Shown in pieces: positions 47,300 through 59,599 of a stretch of 64,000 nucleotides of DNA. The notes beneath the pieces are model-generated. The model was not told the origin of the DNA. It was given only the letters and a program-made list of their open reading frames with translations, and searched no databases. This stretch comes from Symbiodinium natans (taxonomy: Eukaryota > Sar > Dinophyceae > Suessiales > Symbiodiniaceae). The first letter of the stretch is position 1. Every line of letters starts with the position of its first letter. A program made the position numbers and the translations under genes. The stretch is taken from assembly GCA_905221605.1 (NCBI GenBank), contig CAJNDS010000524.1:434001-498000 (forward strand), in the 5' to 3' direction.

Positions 47300-50200
47300 G
47301 ATAGGATGTGACTCAGCTGCCATGGCCCACAGGAACACCACACTGGAGACTAAAACCTCTGAGGTCATTTCGTCTACGTAACAAGCAATGTGCGGCAAGC
47401 ATATCCCTAGTACATGGCATTGACCAACATGCGAAAGCGCATGTACTGCACTTAAATGACTTTGCGTCGATCATTGGCTCCGGCTTCAAACCATGGTACG
47501 CTGTGCAGCGATTCGTATCCGAGCAGCGTGCGAAAAACACGTGCCGACTGCATGCGCCGAAGATCTGTACGCTCGGGCAGTGGTATTGTTTTGATTGAGA
47601 CCTTGCCACTGAAGGGTGAAACGTGGTGAAACAGCGTGATGCCAACAGACATGTTCTACTAAGCTACGCCCGAGCGCGCTATCAGCAAGTCAGTGCGTAA
47701 ACTGCGTATGCAGTCCTGCGACCAGTGGCTTTGACGGCATATGTGGGACATGCATCACCCTCGTAAACTATTCGCAGCCACTGCTCTGGCCTTTCGTCGA
47801 CTCGTACATGCCTGGTCCCACCTGAGCCAGGCAGAGTCGCCACTCTCTGCCATCCTAAGAGAACACTACCGAAGTCATGACTGTCATAATTTCTCCGGAA
47901 GATCAGTTGCCAAGATTAGAGTCACTTGCATTCCCCTTAATGTGCCGAAATAGAGTTCGTTTCATGAACGGCTTCCGTTAAGTTAGGCCGTCTAGAGCCT
48001 GATCTCCGGCTTGCAATTGGCCGAGTTTCAAGCAAACATGGATGTGAGAGCGGTGTTTCCCAAAACTGTCCCAGACATTGTCGCCAAGCACAAAGCAGAA
48101 TAAAAATCCTGTGCGCATTGTTTCAGCAAAGCTGACCGAGAGTGGTTCACTTCAGCATATCGCTGGCTCGGAGGGTCGAACTTACTTGGTTAGATGATTT
48201 GATGCAATCCTGACCAAGCCCCAGACTTAGAATTTCAAATCTGCAAACATCGTTTCAATTCTAGAAGTGGCTCAGAATCTAGAGTCTTGGAGCCTACCCT
48301 TGAACCGAATAAGTAGAGGGAGGTACCAAGTCCGTTTCACAGGCCGTTGGCCTCTACCTAGTCAGCCGCCCCCCCCCCCCCCCCCACTACGGCAACATCG
48401 TTTCCGATCAGTTCTACCTAAGCCCTTTTTCACAAGGGACTCGACTGCGACTACCTAAGCCCTAAAACCCTAAACCCTAAACCCTCAACCCTAAAATCGC
48501 GCTGATCGTCCAAAGCCAACCGAAACAGGGGGGGTCGCCTCAGGTGGGCTGCTGAGCTCGACTTGAAGAGGGTACCTGGCTTGCATTGTAGAGCTTGCGA
48601 CAGCAATCAACGACAAGGTGACAAGGGACATTAAGGCAGGCTTTTCTATTCCGTGACAATCCTGCGTGCTGATGGGCCCCAGGATTGGACTCTGAATGGA
48701 TCCATGTCCAGAAGATGCTGAAATCTGAGGGGTCACTTCCTTGCATTCTCCTTGCCGAATCTCCACCTGGAATCACAACAACTTATAAACATGTTCCATG
48801 CTCCATGGCCTTGTTTGGCATGCGTCTAAAGGCAGCGACGCTGGCTTGTTTTGGTGGTGGCTGATGATGGCCAAGTCCTTCCGACGCCAGGACACTGAGT
48901 TTCGTGGCTGAGGGCAGGTGCTGCTGTGTATCTGCCGTCCTTGGACACTCTGTCCCAGGCATGGTCTGGCCCAGTGTAGCCAGGGCCATTCAGTGAAGGG
49001 CCCACAATCTGACCACGAAGGAATGCAGACTTGCAGTGAACATGCCCCAGTCAGGTCCAGTCAAGTTCAAGGGGGTCAGAGTTAAAGCGTGCCTTTGCGG
49101 CGGGCTTCTTCAGACCGAAGACGTACGAGGGCGACTGGCAAGAGTGCTCGGCAAACGGACAATCTTCGCCGCAACATGCTCAGCCAAGCTAAGGAAGGCT
49201 TGGCTGCAAGACACATCCGTCACAGGAACCCACGCATGACGAGCAACTGCCACCAGCTTGGCCTAGCCAATTAGAATTCTGCCGAGGCCTATTCCACCCA
49301 CCCTGCAGCCCAGCCATGCACCCAACATTGACATATTGGCAAAGCTCTTTGACGATACACCAACCTTTCCCAACTCACAACTCCCATCTATGTACAAGCA
49401 GCTCAAATGGGCGAGCCTTCTTGAGCAATCGTGACTGCTCTTCATGGCCTGCCATCCACTGTCCAGTTCCGAAGCACTAGCCGGCGGGAGTCTCACAGCA
49501 TTGTCAGCTGTCAGCAGATTGTTAGCACAAGTGCAGTACATCAGTGCATCCTTCGGCACTGCTAGAGCTAGCCCAGAAAATCTTTCGAAGTCTTCTCACG
49601 GTGATCCTAGGACTTTGCCCTGGCCAGAGAGAACGGATTCGAGCTGACGTGCCAGATTGGCTTGTATCAGCGGGCGCTCATGATTGAATCGTTTGAAAGA
49701 TTGAGGATGCTTGCGGCAGGCTCGTCAAGTTAGACGGAGGTGCATGAGGTGCCTGGCCAAGGTGCAGAATTGTTAGCACCTCCTGCTGGTATCATCTGGT
49801 GTCTGTCCACAAGCCCAGCTGGAAGCGCCGGAGCCATGAACACACCGTCTGACTCTATCAGGGAGGGTGGGAAGCGTCTGCCGAGACCCGAGTCCAACGT
49901 CGCGGCCGACCAATTCAACAATGTGCAAGCTGCACGTGATCTGTTATGGATGTGACTGCTCGACTTGCAGCTATTCTTGTCAACTGCCCCGGCAAGTCGC
50001 TCAATCGCAGAGCTTGCGAGGGGCAACTGGCCACATCTCATAGGAGTGGCTGTGGAGAGGAGGGCTGTTCATGCTATGCTGTGTCCTTTCAACATGGTCC
50101 TTGCGCACATCCATCGCTTATGATGCTTATCGTCTTACCTCTTGACAATCTGCAATTTAGCTCCTGCCCCAAAGCCCCCCCCCCCCCCCCGCGCACAAAG

Positions 50201-51290
50201 GCACACAACTGCTACGTGCCTAAGTATTCGCCTGGCCCAGGACCATCGAAGTGCGAAGAAGACCTAGCGTCACAATCTGAAAGCCTGCAAACCTGATGTA
50301 GGTCTACAGCCGGGTCGAGATGACCGAGGCGAACACCGGACGTGACTCAGATCCGTCATCTTTCTGGACTGCCTGGGACAAACAGAGACAGGGTCAACGC
50401 ATCAGGTTTGCGCCTGGACGCAGTCAATCATGGAATCACCGGGGCAAACGCACATCGCGTCGGTCCTTTGAGTTGCACCAGGTATACCTCGGCGCACCGT
50501 GATTCGACCATGCTAATTCAGCTACGAAGCCTTTAGTCGAGGCCAGTACAAGGCCAACTTCTTCTCTCTCTCCAAAGACCGCTCGCGTTGCCCCCCCCCC
50601 CCACCAAAACAATATAAAAAACAACCTGTCGCGCTTCGCCTCGGCCCCATCCCAAACCTTGTGATGTCGCGCTTCTGTGAGCTCTTCCGGTCCGAGACGG
50701 CACATGCAGGTGCCATGGAAGCCACGCGTAGTAGGGCTTTTCTTACTAGTACACACACAGGTGAGCTAGCTTCCAGTAAAAAGGAACAGCTATTGAGATG
50801 CACTACTCAAAAGTCAAGCAGAGAGAGGCTGGATAGCCCAAATTCTGAAGATCGAAACTACATCGCCAAATAGCTCCGAGCACTTCAGCAGCGACCAAGG
50901 TTTCGGGCGGTCAATCACCCAAGCCTACCACAAAATGCAATCAACTGTCACAAGGAGGCTTAGGATTTTTGCTGTTTTTTTTTTTTGGGGGGGGGGGGAG
51001 GAGGTTTTGTGCTTGGGGGGGCTGGGGGGTGGGCGGTCGTCAGCGAGTGCGAGCACAAGACCGAGAGCGGCGCCCTGGAGCCCGTTTCAAGCCGGGATGG
51101 GGCCCGCGAAGGTTGGCCTCCACCACCTCCCAAGTCATCATACATTTTTGGCAACTTCGGTCCATAACTTAGCATGCTTGCGTATGATGTCGTGGAAATC
51201 AACATGGGAGAGGTTTTTGTTGCTATGCACTTCCGCACCTCACCCTCGAAGCGCTGGTGGGGCTGGAACTTAGGCAGTTGCGCAAGAAGC
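47300..51290. other. Long stretch with no firmly supported gene
   Basis: Contains a poly-C run at 48369-48385, telomere-type units at 48462-48494 and poly-C/poly-G runs near 50178, 50590 and 50990. Minus-strand frames at 48989-48783 and 48766-48491 have plausible amino-acid texture but no domain. A minus frame at 51396-51100 (EKLLAQLPKFQPHQRFEGEV) may be an exon of the next coiled-coil gene. Confidence 0.4.
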
Positions 51291-51359
51291 TTCTCCGAAA
51301 GAAAATGGGCCCCTTCTTTCGGGGAGGAAGGATGGGAGGGGATACCAGAATCGGTGGGC

Positions 51360-51750
51360 CATTGCATGGCCGACACTTGAGCACCTGAGCAACAGACCTC
51401 ATCCTTGACCTCCATGCGCTTCAGGCCCAGGCGCCGCTCCTCGGCATCAGGGCACCAGGGTTTAGTCGCTCACTCTCGCACAAGGCAGGCAAGGTCCAGG
51501 GTTTAGGGTTTAGGGTTTAGTACTCTGACTCTAGCAGGTACCACGATGTGACTGCAACTCATGGCCTCGCGGTCAGCCCATGCATGAAGTTCGTCTCGTT
51601 TCCTGGCAGGTCTGCTTGTGCTGAGATTCTGGGACTGCTCGAACACAATGTCGCTTTGCCACTCTTTGTCGCGTGCCTCCGCTCTGCAATGACTTCCTGT
51701 CGGTGCATCATCTCCTTCTGCTCCTGCTCCTGTCCCATTGAAACGTCCCT
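51360..51750 (-). CDS. Coiled-coil exons, unknown protein
   Basis: The exon at about 51745-51690 encodes GQEQEQKEMMHRQEVI and can end at a phase-0 GC donor. The next, about 51440-51393, encodes ERRLGLKRMEVKDE, ending at a GAG|GTCTG donor. Joined, they give an uninterrupted charged helix. The intron between them contains telomere-type repeats (51498-51525) and the 29-bp dispersed repeat. An upstream helix at about 51850-51800 (QYAATVKASVENLAP) may belong to the same gene. Only part of the protein is visible. Confidence 0.45.
51463..51525. repeat. 29-bp dispersed repeat copy 2 plus TTTAGGG units
   Basis: 51463-51491 is identical to 18745-18773. It is followed by three telomere-type heptamers at 51501-51521. 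Both lie in the intron between two coiled-coil exons. Confidence 0.8.
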
Positions 51751-52214
51751 TAAGCATCAAAAGTTGCACAATTTGCAGCCCGCCACGGAGAGTGGCCACG
51801 GCGCGGGGCTAGATTCTCCACGGACGCTTTCACTGTTGCAGCATACTGGAAGGGCAAAGCCTTATACTACAGTAGCCAAAGCTTCTACGCGTGTGGGACC
51901 TTGCAAGTCGCCATCTTCAGGTTCTCAATGTCTCAAGCTTCAAACTGAAAGCCCTACCAAGCACACGCTTCTCCGAATCCCCCCGCGACCCACCTGAATG
52001 GAAGGGAACTTGCGCGTCTTCTGCACGGCAGCCACTGCCAACTGCGGCGGAATGGTGCAAATGTGACTGAAGCGGTTGGTGCAGTGCCCCTGGGCCATGC
52101 AGCGAATGCAGTGCGCCTAGCACTCAACAACCTTTTCTACGCGTCGTGGGCATTGCGACTGCTTTGGCGCAACCGGCCCCGAGATGCGGATTCTTCCTAC
52201 GGGTTCTTCCTGAC

Positions 52215-53020
52215 TCAAGCTTTGGGGTCTTTCCGCGGCGAGCGCGACCGCGCTGGCTTCTCTGTTTGGACAGCCTCTCCATCCTCCACGGCTAACCAAT
52301 AAGAAGCAATGAGATGTGTGCAAACAATGGACCGCGATCTGAGCATATCTGGCCCCGGCCGTCCTCCTTGCAAAGCCATGCCACTTTAATGCAGCATCCC
52401 TTCCTGACTCTTCGATCGCACGCAAGCGGGCAAGCAATGCAATGCGCAAATGTTCCATGGTCAACAGTTGGATGCCATGTCTCATGTCCCTGCCATTCAT
52501 GGCCACCAACGCCGCTGAGGCTTCTTCGTATGCCGTGTACTCCAGCATGCAGTAGCCTCTCAGGAGAAGTCACAACGACACTTGCAGCATACAGCTCCAT
52601 GAGTCTGCTCGCCTGGTGGGGGTCAACATGGCAAGAGCATGAAGCATCAATGCACCCAAGAAGCCTTTAGCCTCCCCGGTCATCCTACAGGCAACTGACT
52701 GTTGTTTCTTCTCTGACTCTCTCTTTCTCTCTCTCTCTTCCTCCCTCCCCCTCTCTCCGAGGAAAAGAAGGAGTACACTCGTCGGCTGTGATTCCCTGCT
52801 GTCCTGTTCAAGGGGACATGCAGGCTGACAATGGTGCCGAACGGCCGGAAAGCTTCATCCAAATCATCTTCCTCCACCTCGTTGCCACAACCAAATACGC
52901 AGCGAGCTGCAACTGCGAAGTATCAGCAACATCACCTGCCTCTCCTGGAAGGCCGGAGATAAACAGACCCCAGCCCTCTCGCGATCTCGCAGGCTTCTCT
53001 GATGCGGCGCCAGTGGCCAT
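52215..53020 (-). CDS. RBM8A: RNA-binding protein 8A / Y14 (exon junction complex)
   Basis: Y14 pairs with Mago in the exon junction complex that marks spliced mRNA. Exon 1 (53020-52940, ATG) encodes RSREGWGLFISGLPGE, matching the Y14 EGW-x-LF-V-G start of the RRM. Exon 2 (52877-52804) gives VEEDDLDEAFRPFGTIVSLH. A 20-nt exon (52684-52665) gives RMTGEAK. Exon 4 (52556 to about 52483) gives GYCMLEYTAYEEASAALVAM with NGRDM. Joins are GC, GA and GC donors with AG acceptors, all in phase, and the RRM then has the Y14 spacing throughout. A further exon (about 52403-52360, IKVAWLCKED) supplies the last strand, and 52291-52215 an Arg/Ser tail (KPARSRSPRKDPKA, TGA). The last two junctions are tentative. 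Length is about 125-130 residues, shorter than animal Y14 at the N-terminus. Confidence 0.85.
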
Positions 53021-53339
53021 GGGCAACGCAAATTATGTGCCGGGCTCCTGTTGCGTAAGATATCAGAATCAATTAAGGCAGCTTTGAGCTTTGCAGTGCA
53101 GCGGCCCGCCACATTATGCAAAGTGACTGCAACAAGTTCTGCTGTAGATTGGGGCCGGTGACCGGTGATCATGTGAGTGCAGGTCTCTACGTGTATTGGA
53201 CCGTTAGAACAGTTGTAGTTCGCAGATAGCAACTGCTGCGTGATGGCTGGGCTGACCGATTGAGCATTTGCTCTCAATGCAGAGCAATACCGTGATACCG
53301 GCCAGAAGTCCTTTCTCAAAGCGCTGCTACCACGCAGGC

Positions 53340-53445
53340 TCTCCCGCCTGCTTCTCATCCTCGTATTTGTCAATGTTCCATTGCTTCTGTGCCTGTCTGG
53401 CAAGCTTTTCACGCCATGAGGTGGCTGCGGCGCGGCAAGCAGTCA
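53340..53445 (-). CDS. C-terminal-like exon of unknown protein
   Basis: A minus-strand frame encodes SWREKLARQAQKQWNIDKYE then DEKQAGEPAW and a stop. The Lys/Gln/Asp-rich helical texture and the position upstream of Y14 on the same strand suggest the last exon of another gene. The family is not recognised. Confidence 0.4.
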
Positions 53446-53449
53446 CGGC

Positions 53450-55140
53450 AAGCGGCGCCGGACAAACTACTGCACTAAACAAGCCAGCGTCTCCAAATGG
53501 TAGTGATAGTTTGCTAGCCAATGGACGTGGTCCACAATGTCCAGGCCTTTGTAATAGGCGAACCGACAGGGTGTAACGGTTACACAGAAGCTCTGCAGGC
53601 GGGCTCGGTGCGGTCGCTTGACATGTGATTGTAAATGTGGTCGCAGATTTGCTTCCAGAATGGCTCCCGTTTGTTAAGCAAACCAGCTCATACCGACGGA
53701 GGTTATCATTGCAGCTGTTGCAGCACTGAGCTTGTGACGCGCAAGCTCTGGCATCTCCTTGGCTAACCGCAGCTAGCAGCAAACCCTACGGAAGCACTCA
53801 AACATGTTCTTCTCATGTTTTCGCCAGGATGCATGGTACAAGTGCTCGAAGAAATGCTGATTGGGTTTGTGCCTGTGTCAATCAGCCATGACTGCGGGAA
53901 TGACAATCACCTAACTTCCCCTGTAAAAATGAGCTTCAGGCCCCACGTCCCCTCTCATGTTTAAAAGGCGTTGAAACCAAATTCGAGACTGATGCTGGCT
54001 TGGTGTGATGGCTGGTGAAGACTCTGCTAGCCAGTTCGTCTAGAGGAACCTGCAAATGGAACATGAAGTACCGAGTGCTGCACCGGTGTTGCTTCAGGCA
54101 CTCCATGAACAACTGCAAAGGGGGCATCGAGCGAACGAACGAGACAAGCTACTGAAAAACAACTCAACTACAAACTGCAGGCCTTGTGCTCAGCATACTT
54201 CCAGCCACCTGTCCAAGGAGCAGAGCAGGCCACCTTGGAAACACTACGTAAAAGCAAGAAGCTCTTCTGAAGCGATGCAAGCCGAGCCTGTCTGGGACCC
54301 ACCATGCTCCACAACCTGTGATCGCAGGTCATGATGATCATGATTCTTTTGCCGATCCTGACGGGCCTCCGGGAAGGAAACAGAAGGCAGGGTGTAGTGT
54401 CCAGCACCTGGAGTGATCCTCAGCGTGGCAGGCAGATCGAGGTCGGTTCGACACGGACTGGACCTGGCAGCCTGACGCGGTTCCTTTTTTTGGCGCACGC
54501 AACGCGACGCAGGCATCACATGGTTAGGCTCTCCAAAAGCATCTGGACGCTTCTAGAGATGGAAAAGTAGAAGCTCAGTTGGCTCTTGGGAAAAGATGTC
54601 GGGGCTCTAGTGAGGTTGTTCGGACAGAGGCAACTAAATCAGTGTGTCAGGAATCTGGCCGTGGGCCACGAGCAATCACTATTACAATCAAGCTGCGGTG
54701 CTTGGACACGTCTGGGCTAGCCCACTAGAAGCTAAGCGTATATTGAGATCGCACAGCTTTGCCCTAGCAGCGATCTGGGTGGAGTTCCATAGCCTTGCGC
54801 CGCAGTTTCAGATTGTGTGGTCGCGGGTCGCGTTCTTAAACTGCTAGATATTACTCTGACAGTCTGCAAGACTCCTTGGCCCTCCCACCGATATAGGTCA
54901 TAGGTCGGTGCTGCCCAGATGAGCAGAGAACGCTCACTGTACCAGCAGGGCCAGCGCCACCCGAAACTGCAACCGTCTGACCAAGTTTGATCAGATGCTG
55001 TGACATGCTACAGCATGCCTTCGTGTTCCACGGCTGCCTCCAAAAGACCTCGGCCCTCTGGACCTGTATCTGGAGATTGAAAACAACAACTTTGGGGCAC
55101 TTAAACAGAAACTTGCTCAAGGAGGGATCCGGAGATCCGG
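53450..55140. other. Spacer with one possible exon
   Basis: At 54127-54055 a minus-strand frame (LFMECLKQHRCSTRYFMFHL) ends at a CAG|GTTCC donor and could be an exon. The rest shows no domain or consistent coding texture. Confidence 0.35.
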
Positions 55141-56075
55141 TTAGCGGTGCCATTTGATCCACTTCTGATCCGGCAGCGATCGCCCGCGGACCCAAATGTT
55201 CATCGCATACTTCACCTGCACGTAGCAGGCTGGGCAAAAAAGCAAAACCTGCGCAGGCTGCTTGACGTGTGCGGGCCTGGTTGCCGTTAACGGGAAGTGC
55301 TTCGTGCAGAACCTTTGTCTGGGGTATGCCTGCACCGGATTCGGAATCTTCACGCGGTGGTGATGATAGGACTCGAGAGCGGCCCCGCCTGCAGCATCCA
55401 CGTTGGGCCACACGAGGGCCGAGCCTTTTGTTGGAGTGACTTCCAGCTTCAACTCCGGAAAGGAGGTCTCGCCGCCAGCACCTTCCGAATTGAATGGGCA
55501 CACCGGGCATTTCGGGAGGCACTGTAGAGTTCTGCAGATCCTACTGTTTGGAAAAGCCTCCCGGCACAGTGTTCAGGTACACGAGCATCGTTGCCTGTCA
55601 GTATGCTCGTGTTCTCCAAAATGAAGCCCCGTAGCCACAACAGTCAGCTGCAAGCAGGCATGCATCGTTTGTCCAAGATGCCATGCGCTGACCAAAAGCC
55701 CAGAGTCCAGGGTCCTTCTCACCAATCCAGTCCACATGCTTTCCTGGTGCGACCATGCAATGGAGAAGCGGCTCACTTGCTCTTGGCCGTTACGGTCGCC
55801 CTTCATGAGCAGGCATAGGGCCAAGTTCTACACACAGCATGTCGGATCAAGCTTCCAAACTTCTGCCCTGGCGTGTAGCGGACCAGCTGTAGCGGCTCAA
55901 TGAAGTCTTCTGGAACTTGCAGCGTGCGGGCTGCCCACTCCCGCACAGCTCTGACCTGAAGGGGGGCTTTGACCAAGGCAGGACCCAAGAAGACCGGACA
56001 TGAGTCGACCGTGTTGCACAAGCAATCGGCGCTTGAAGTTCGCAATGCCCAACACCAACAAGCAAGGCGACCCAA
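55141..56075 (-). CDS. Prolyl 4-hydroxylase-like 2OG-Fe(II) oxygenase
   Basis: Seven exons rejoin in phase: the one ending at 56010 (LRTSSADCLCNT, GT donor), 55955-55856 (REWAARTLQVPEDFIEPLQL then VRYTPGQKF, GA donor), 55743-55682 (GKHVDWIGEKDPGLWAFGQR), 55594-55558 (ATMLVYLNTVPGG), 55481-55393 (GGETSFPELKLEVTPTKGSA then LVWPNV), 55312-55262 (VLHEALPVNGNQARTRQ) and 55215-55141 (VKYAMNIWVRG onward, TAA). The H-x-D metal pair is HVD at the start of the third exon, and the distal His is in VLHEAL. RTSS, RYxPGQKF, GGETxFP and the final AMNIWVRG all follow the P4H order. In the enzyme, Fe(II) and 2-oxoglutarate support proline hydroxylation in secretory compartments. The N-terminal part and any signal sequence were not found. 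Four of six donors are GC. Confidence 0.85.
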
Positions 56076-56839
56076 CTTTCCTAGAGCAACCTCACGAACT
56101 TGCCAAGTGGCTGATGGATGCTTCTCGTGCCACGCGAGGAGGGCTGTCGAAGAAGTACGGGAGGAGCGTAAAATCTTCTGACGAGTGGCCTTGTCGTTGT
56201 TTGCGATGAGCTGACCTGCTTGCCAACTGTTTCCAAACCCCCTTTATGCAAGGCCTTTGGGTCTGATGCATTCTGATCCTGGATACTGACAAACTAAGTC
56301 TTGCAGCTTTGTAAGTGGCTTGCTGGAGTTCATCCACAGCTTCTGCGAGTCCGCGAGTTGCAGCAGCGCGTCGCAGTGCTTGGCAGGGACCGCCTACACA
56401 ACATGTTGCTGGATCTGGCTTCCGCAGGTTGGGTTCAGGGAAATGGCTTTATTGCCATTCGTGCTGGGGTGAGCGGTTCATGGGCCAGCATTTTACTAAA
56501 GCATTTTGGGCAGTCTGTGTTCTGGCTTTGAGCCTCTGCCGTGGGGCTTCTTGTGGCCCGTTTTCCTGCAAAAAGTCTGCCGCAAGGTTTGTGTAGCTTC
56601 CGGAAGGCGGCAAAATCAAATCCGGCTTTGAGCCATCTGGTTCCAAAAAAGCTTGAGACAGCTTGAGATCAGTAGCTGCTTTTCGATATGCCGGAGGGAA
56701 ACCCATGGAAACGAATGTGCAAGACACTTTTGCTCGATCACAACATCTCAAAACTAGGCACGATGGCGGTATCCTGAGCATCGCTCTCCGAGACAGAAGA
56801 GGCAGGCGAGGGAGACGATGGAGAGACACATCATGTCAA

Positions 56840-57180
56840 CAAACAAGAACAAGCTCTCCAAAGACGCACGCTGACACGTCCAGCCTCGGGCAGAAGCAAC
56901 ACCGGCAAAGGATCTTCCAATAAAGTCTTTGCATTGGACTTCGTGCCGGACATGCCTCACTGAGCTGAATGATCATAAAGGCTGCTACTTCATATGCTGT
57001 CTGCCATCTCCTGTCTCCTGCAGTACAACTTTCGCAGTCCAGACACCTGTGATTGTTCCCCAAAACTTTGACGCAACACTCGTCTCCACCTTTGGCGAGG
57101 GCTTCCCGAACCTTAGCAGATACAGCTACAATACTGCAGCTTCCTTGCTGCTGCCGCTCTAGCAGCTCTAGCAAACGCAC
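56840..57180 (-). CDS. Exon of unknown protein with Cys cluster
   Basis: A minus-strand frame encodes LLELLERQQQGSCSIVAVSA, then VREALAKGGDECC and GNNHRCLDCESC. The N-N-x-C-x-D-C word is reminiscent of an ArfGAP zinc finger, but the expected downstream W-x-S and C-x-x-C-x-G words were not found, so that identity is not claimed. The coding strand agrees with the neighbours. Confidence 0.35.
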
Positions 57181-57559
57181 AGGAGACAGATTCGAGGCAT
57201 GAATTACGGAACAGGACCAGCCAGAGTCGGCCAGCTTGCTGACTGGGGGCAGTTTGGTGCACGGCTGCTGAGCACGACTGCAGGACCAAGCAAAGGCACG
57301 CTTCTGCTCTTCCGTGGCCTTCCTTATTCAGTGTATTCAACTGCGGCAAGGCCCAGGCCGGAGACAAATGCCAGTCTGCGCGAATCTATCCAAGCATCCC
57401 CTTGCAGAAGCCCATGGCCACCTGCAGGACAGTGAAGAGGTCCGGCTGCTGCCACTGAACCCAGGCCTCACTGTGCCAACAGCCAACAGCAAAGTTCGAG
57501 AGCTGCTTGGCTTGGTTCGAACAATTCTGGAGTCCGAAGGGTCTGACGGAACGCATTGC

Positions 57560-57680
57560 CTGGGTACGTTGTTGCCTTCCACAACATGTGCCAAGGGACA
57601 AAGCCGAATGCGAGTTCTGCCAGCGCCCGCGGGTGTGTTTCGATGAGCGCAGCTTCAATGGCAGCTTCTGCCAGCATGTG
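57560..57680 (-). CDS. Helical exon of unknown protein
   Basis: The minus-strand frame HMLAEAAIEAALIETHPRAL with LAFGFVPWHMLWK has strong helical coding texture. Neighbouring exons could not be joined to it and no family is recognised. Confidence 0.35.
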
Positions 57681-58479
57681 CCAGACAGACGCCTCAGTTC
57701 GACAGCTCCAGCACGTGGGAAGGATCCGCTTGTGTCTTGTCGATGCATTTTGGTAGACATGCCACTGCTCGGATTTCCGAGTACGCCATGGACATCCTGA
57801 GCTTGCACATCAGCGGCAACATGCGCACACGATGCATATTCGTCACGTTCTGTGCTATGAAATTTTCCCTGGCATGTGGTGCGATAAGGATGCTCCTGGG
57901 TACCGCATCATGAACTGGGATCAGCCAAGTCGCACTAAAAAGCCAAGCTCGGCACCGGACAGTTCTGGAAGGATATCCCTCAAGGCTTGGCCTAGCAGCG
58001 AGGCCAGCCATGAATCCTTGGAGTTGGGCCCGAAATGATTCAGCATACTGACCATGCTCGTCCTTGGCACAGGGATGCCGCAAGGTACTCGAAAGAGACA
58101 TCTATCATCTACCCTGTTATCCTGACGGAAAAATTGTTGATCCGTTGATCCACGCATGCCTCCGAGTAATGAGCTGGCTGAATGTCAGCCTGGCTGCTCA
58201 TTGCGTCGCTGCGATGCAATGATCAGCTCCTGAGAGCATCAGATGAGACGAGTTCACAAGGGCAACGGCCACGGGCTCCAGCGCAACATTCAGGTTGTTG
58301 GAAGGTGCCATGTGTTAAAATTGGTTCACTGCCATCGATGCTCTAAACGCAACCTGGCATCTTTCTTGAGATCAATCAAGTAGTCTTTGGCAGCCATCTC
58401 CAGGCCCTCTTCTACCTACAGTGGCCGAGGTTTGATGCAACAACTCACTGATTTGACAAGCTTGACAAGGGATGGCCTA

Positions 58480-58875
58480 CAATACCCTGACGTTTGGATG
58501 GCACGGCCTCCACAAGCATAGGCATGTCGTCGGGCTCCGGTGGTTCCTCTGCCTGCTGCGCCTGCTCCGGCTCCTCCGGCTCTGCCTCCTCTGCTGGGGC
58601 TGTGGCTGTCTCCTGCACGGGTGGCTCTTGGGTTGCCACCACAGGTCTCTGCACCGTCACCTCTCGCCCGGCATCCTTAAGGTCAGCAATGCTGCTCAAT
58701 TTGGAAGTTTTTTGAAATCACTTGTTCCCACATAAGCTCAGATGTTTTGCAACACCGAGAGTCCGAAGATGTTGGTCGAAATCTCAAAGGAATAAAGGCG
58801 TAGGAGCTGAGTTGTTGCAGCAGGGCCTCAGCGACATCGCCCACCCCTCGCAGTCCAAGACGCACGCTATTCACT
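58480..58875 (-). CDS. Acidic disordered protein exons
   Basis: A minus-strand exon of about 58695-58484 encodes SIADLKDAGREVTVQRPVVA, then a Glu/Pro/Ala-rich acidic stretch (AEEAEPEEPEQAQQAEEPPE) and MPMLVEAVPSKRQ, ending at a CAGG|GTATTG donor. An upstream piece at about 58865-58800 encodes VRLGLRGVGDVAEALLQQLS. The junction between them was not fixed. The acidic segment is typical of a flexible linker. Function is unknown. Confidence 0.5.
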
Positions 58876-59599
58876 ACAGCTGCACCTGTCTTCTAGCAGA
58901 AGCTGTGCAAACTGATTCAGAACTCAGCCAGACACTAGGAGAACCAGAGCCTTCGCAGCTCTTCGAAATCGTAGCAGCATTGCTGAATCCATTTTCTTTG
59001 CTGAATCCATTTGGATTTGCAAATGGCAGATTAGAAGAACTTGGAGAGTCAGTCTGTGGTGCAGTGAGTTGTGTGTTGTGTTGTAAGTCATGATGGCGAG
59101 GATCATGGCATGATAATCGTGGTACGGGTACCAGTCTCGTAAACATGAGCTGAATGAAAGCTGGTCTTTAAGCCCGGCAGCGAGGCGTGCAAGACATGCC
59201 ACTTGCTGCACAGAGTGTACATCCTGCCTAAGTTAAGAGTGCAGCGATGCTGCCAGGGAGCACAGATTGACCCCGTGATGCCTCAAAAAGCTTGTGGTTT
59301 CCTTCCTAAGGGTGGCACTCTCCTTCGGTCCCGTATTCAGCATCGCGAACTTGCAGCACAGGAACCTGATCTTGAGAAGCAGCACAATGATACAGTGATG
59401 AAAACACCAAGGACAACTTGAGGTAGGCCTTGAATTTGCCCTTCTTGTGTATGGGCCTGAGGGTCAGTGACGGATATCAAAAAAAAGCTGAGCCCTTTCG
59501 CAGCAGGGGCCTCCCAAAGGAGTAGCTCGCACTTCCATGAACACCCGATGTTAACTGGAGAGGCTTGGCCTTGGTGACACGATGGCAGTGCTCCAAGTA

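Noticed and set aside
52864-53412. 182-codon minus-strand ORF overlapping Y14 exons 1-2
   Set aside because: It is in a different frame from the Y14 RRM and has no recognisable domain. The Y14 frame restores a known fold at each exon.
54851-55522. 223-codon minus-strand ORF over the prolyl hydroxylase region
   Set aside because: Only the part around VLHEALPV is real coding, in an exon of the hydroxylase. The rest runs through introns and other-frame exons.
56840-57180. ArfGAP zinc-finger gene
   Set aside because: Only one half-motif (NNxxCxDC) is present. The essential following CxxC and the conserved Arg region were not found in nearby exons.
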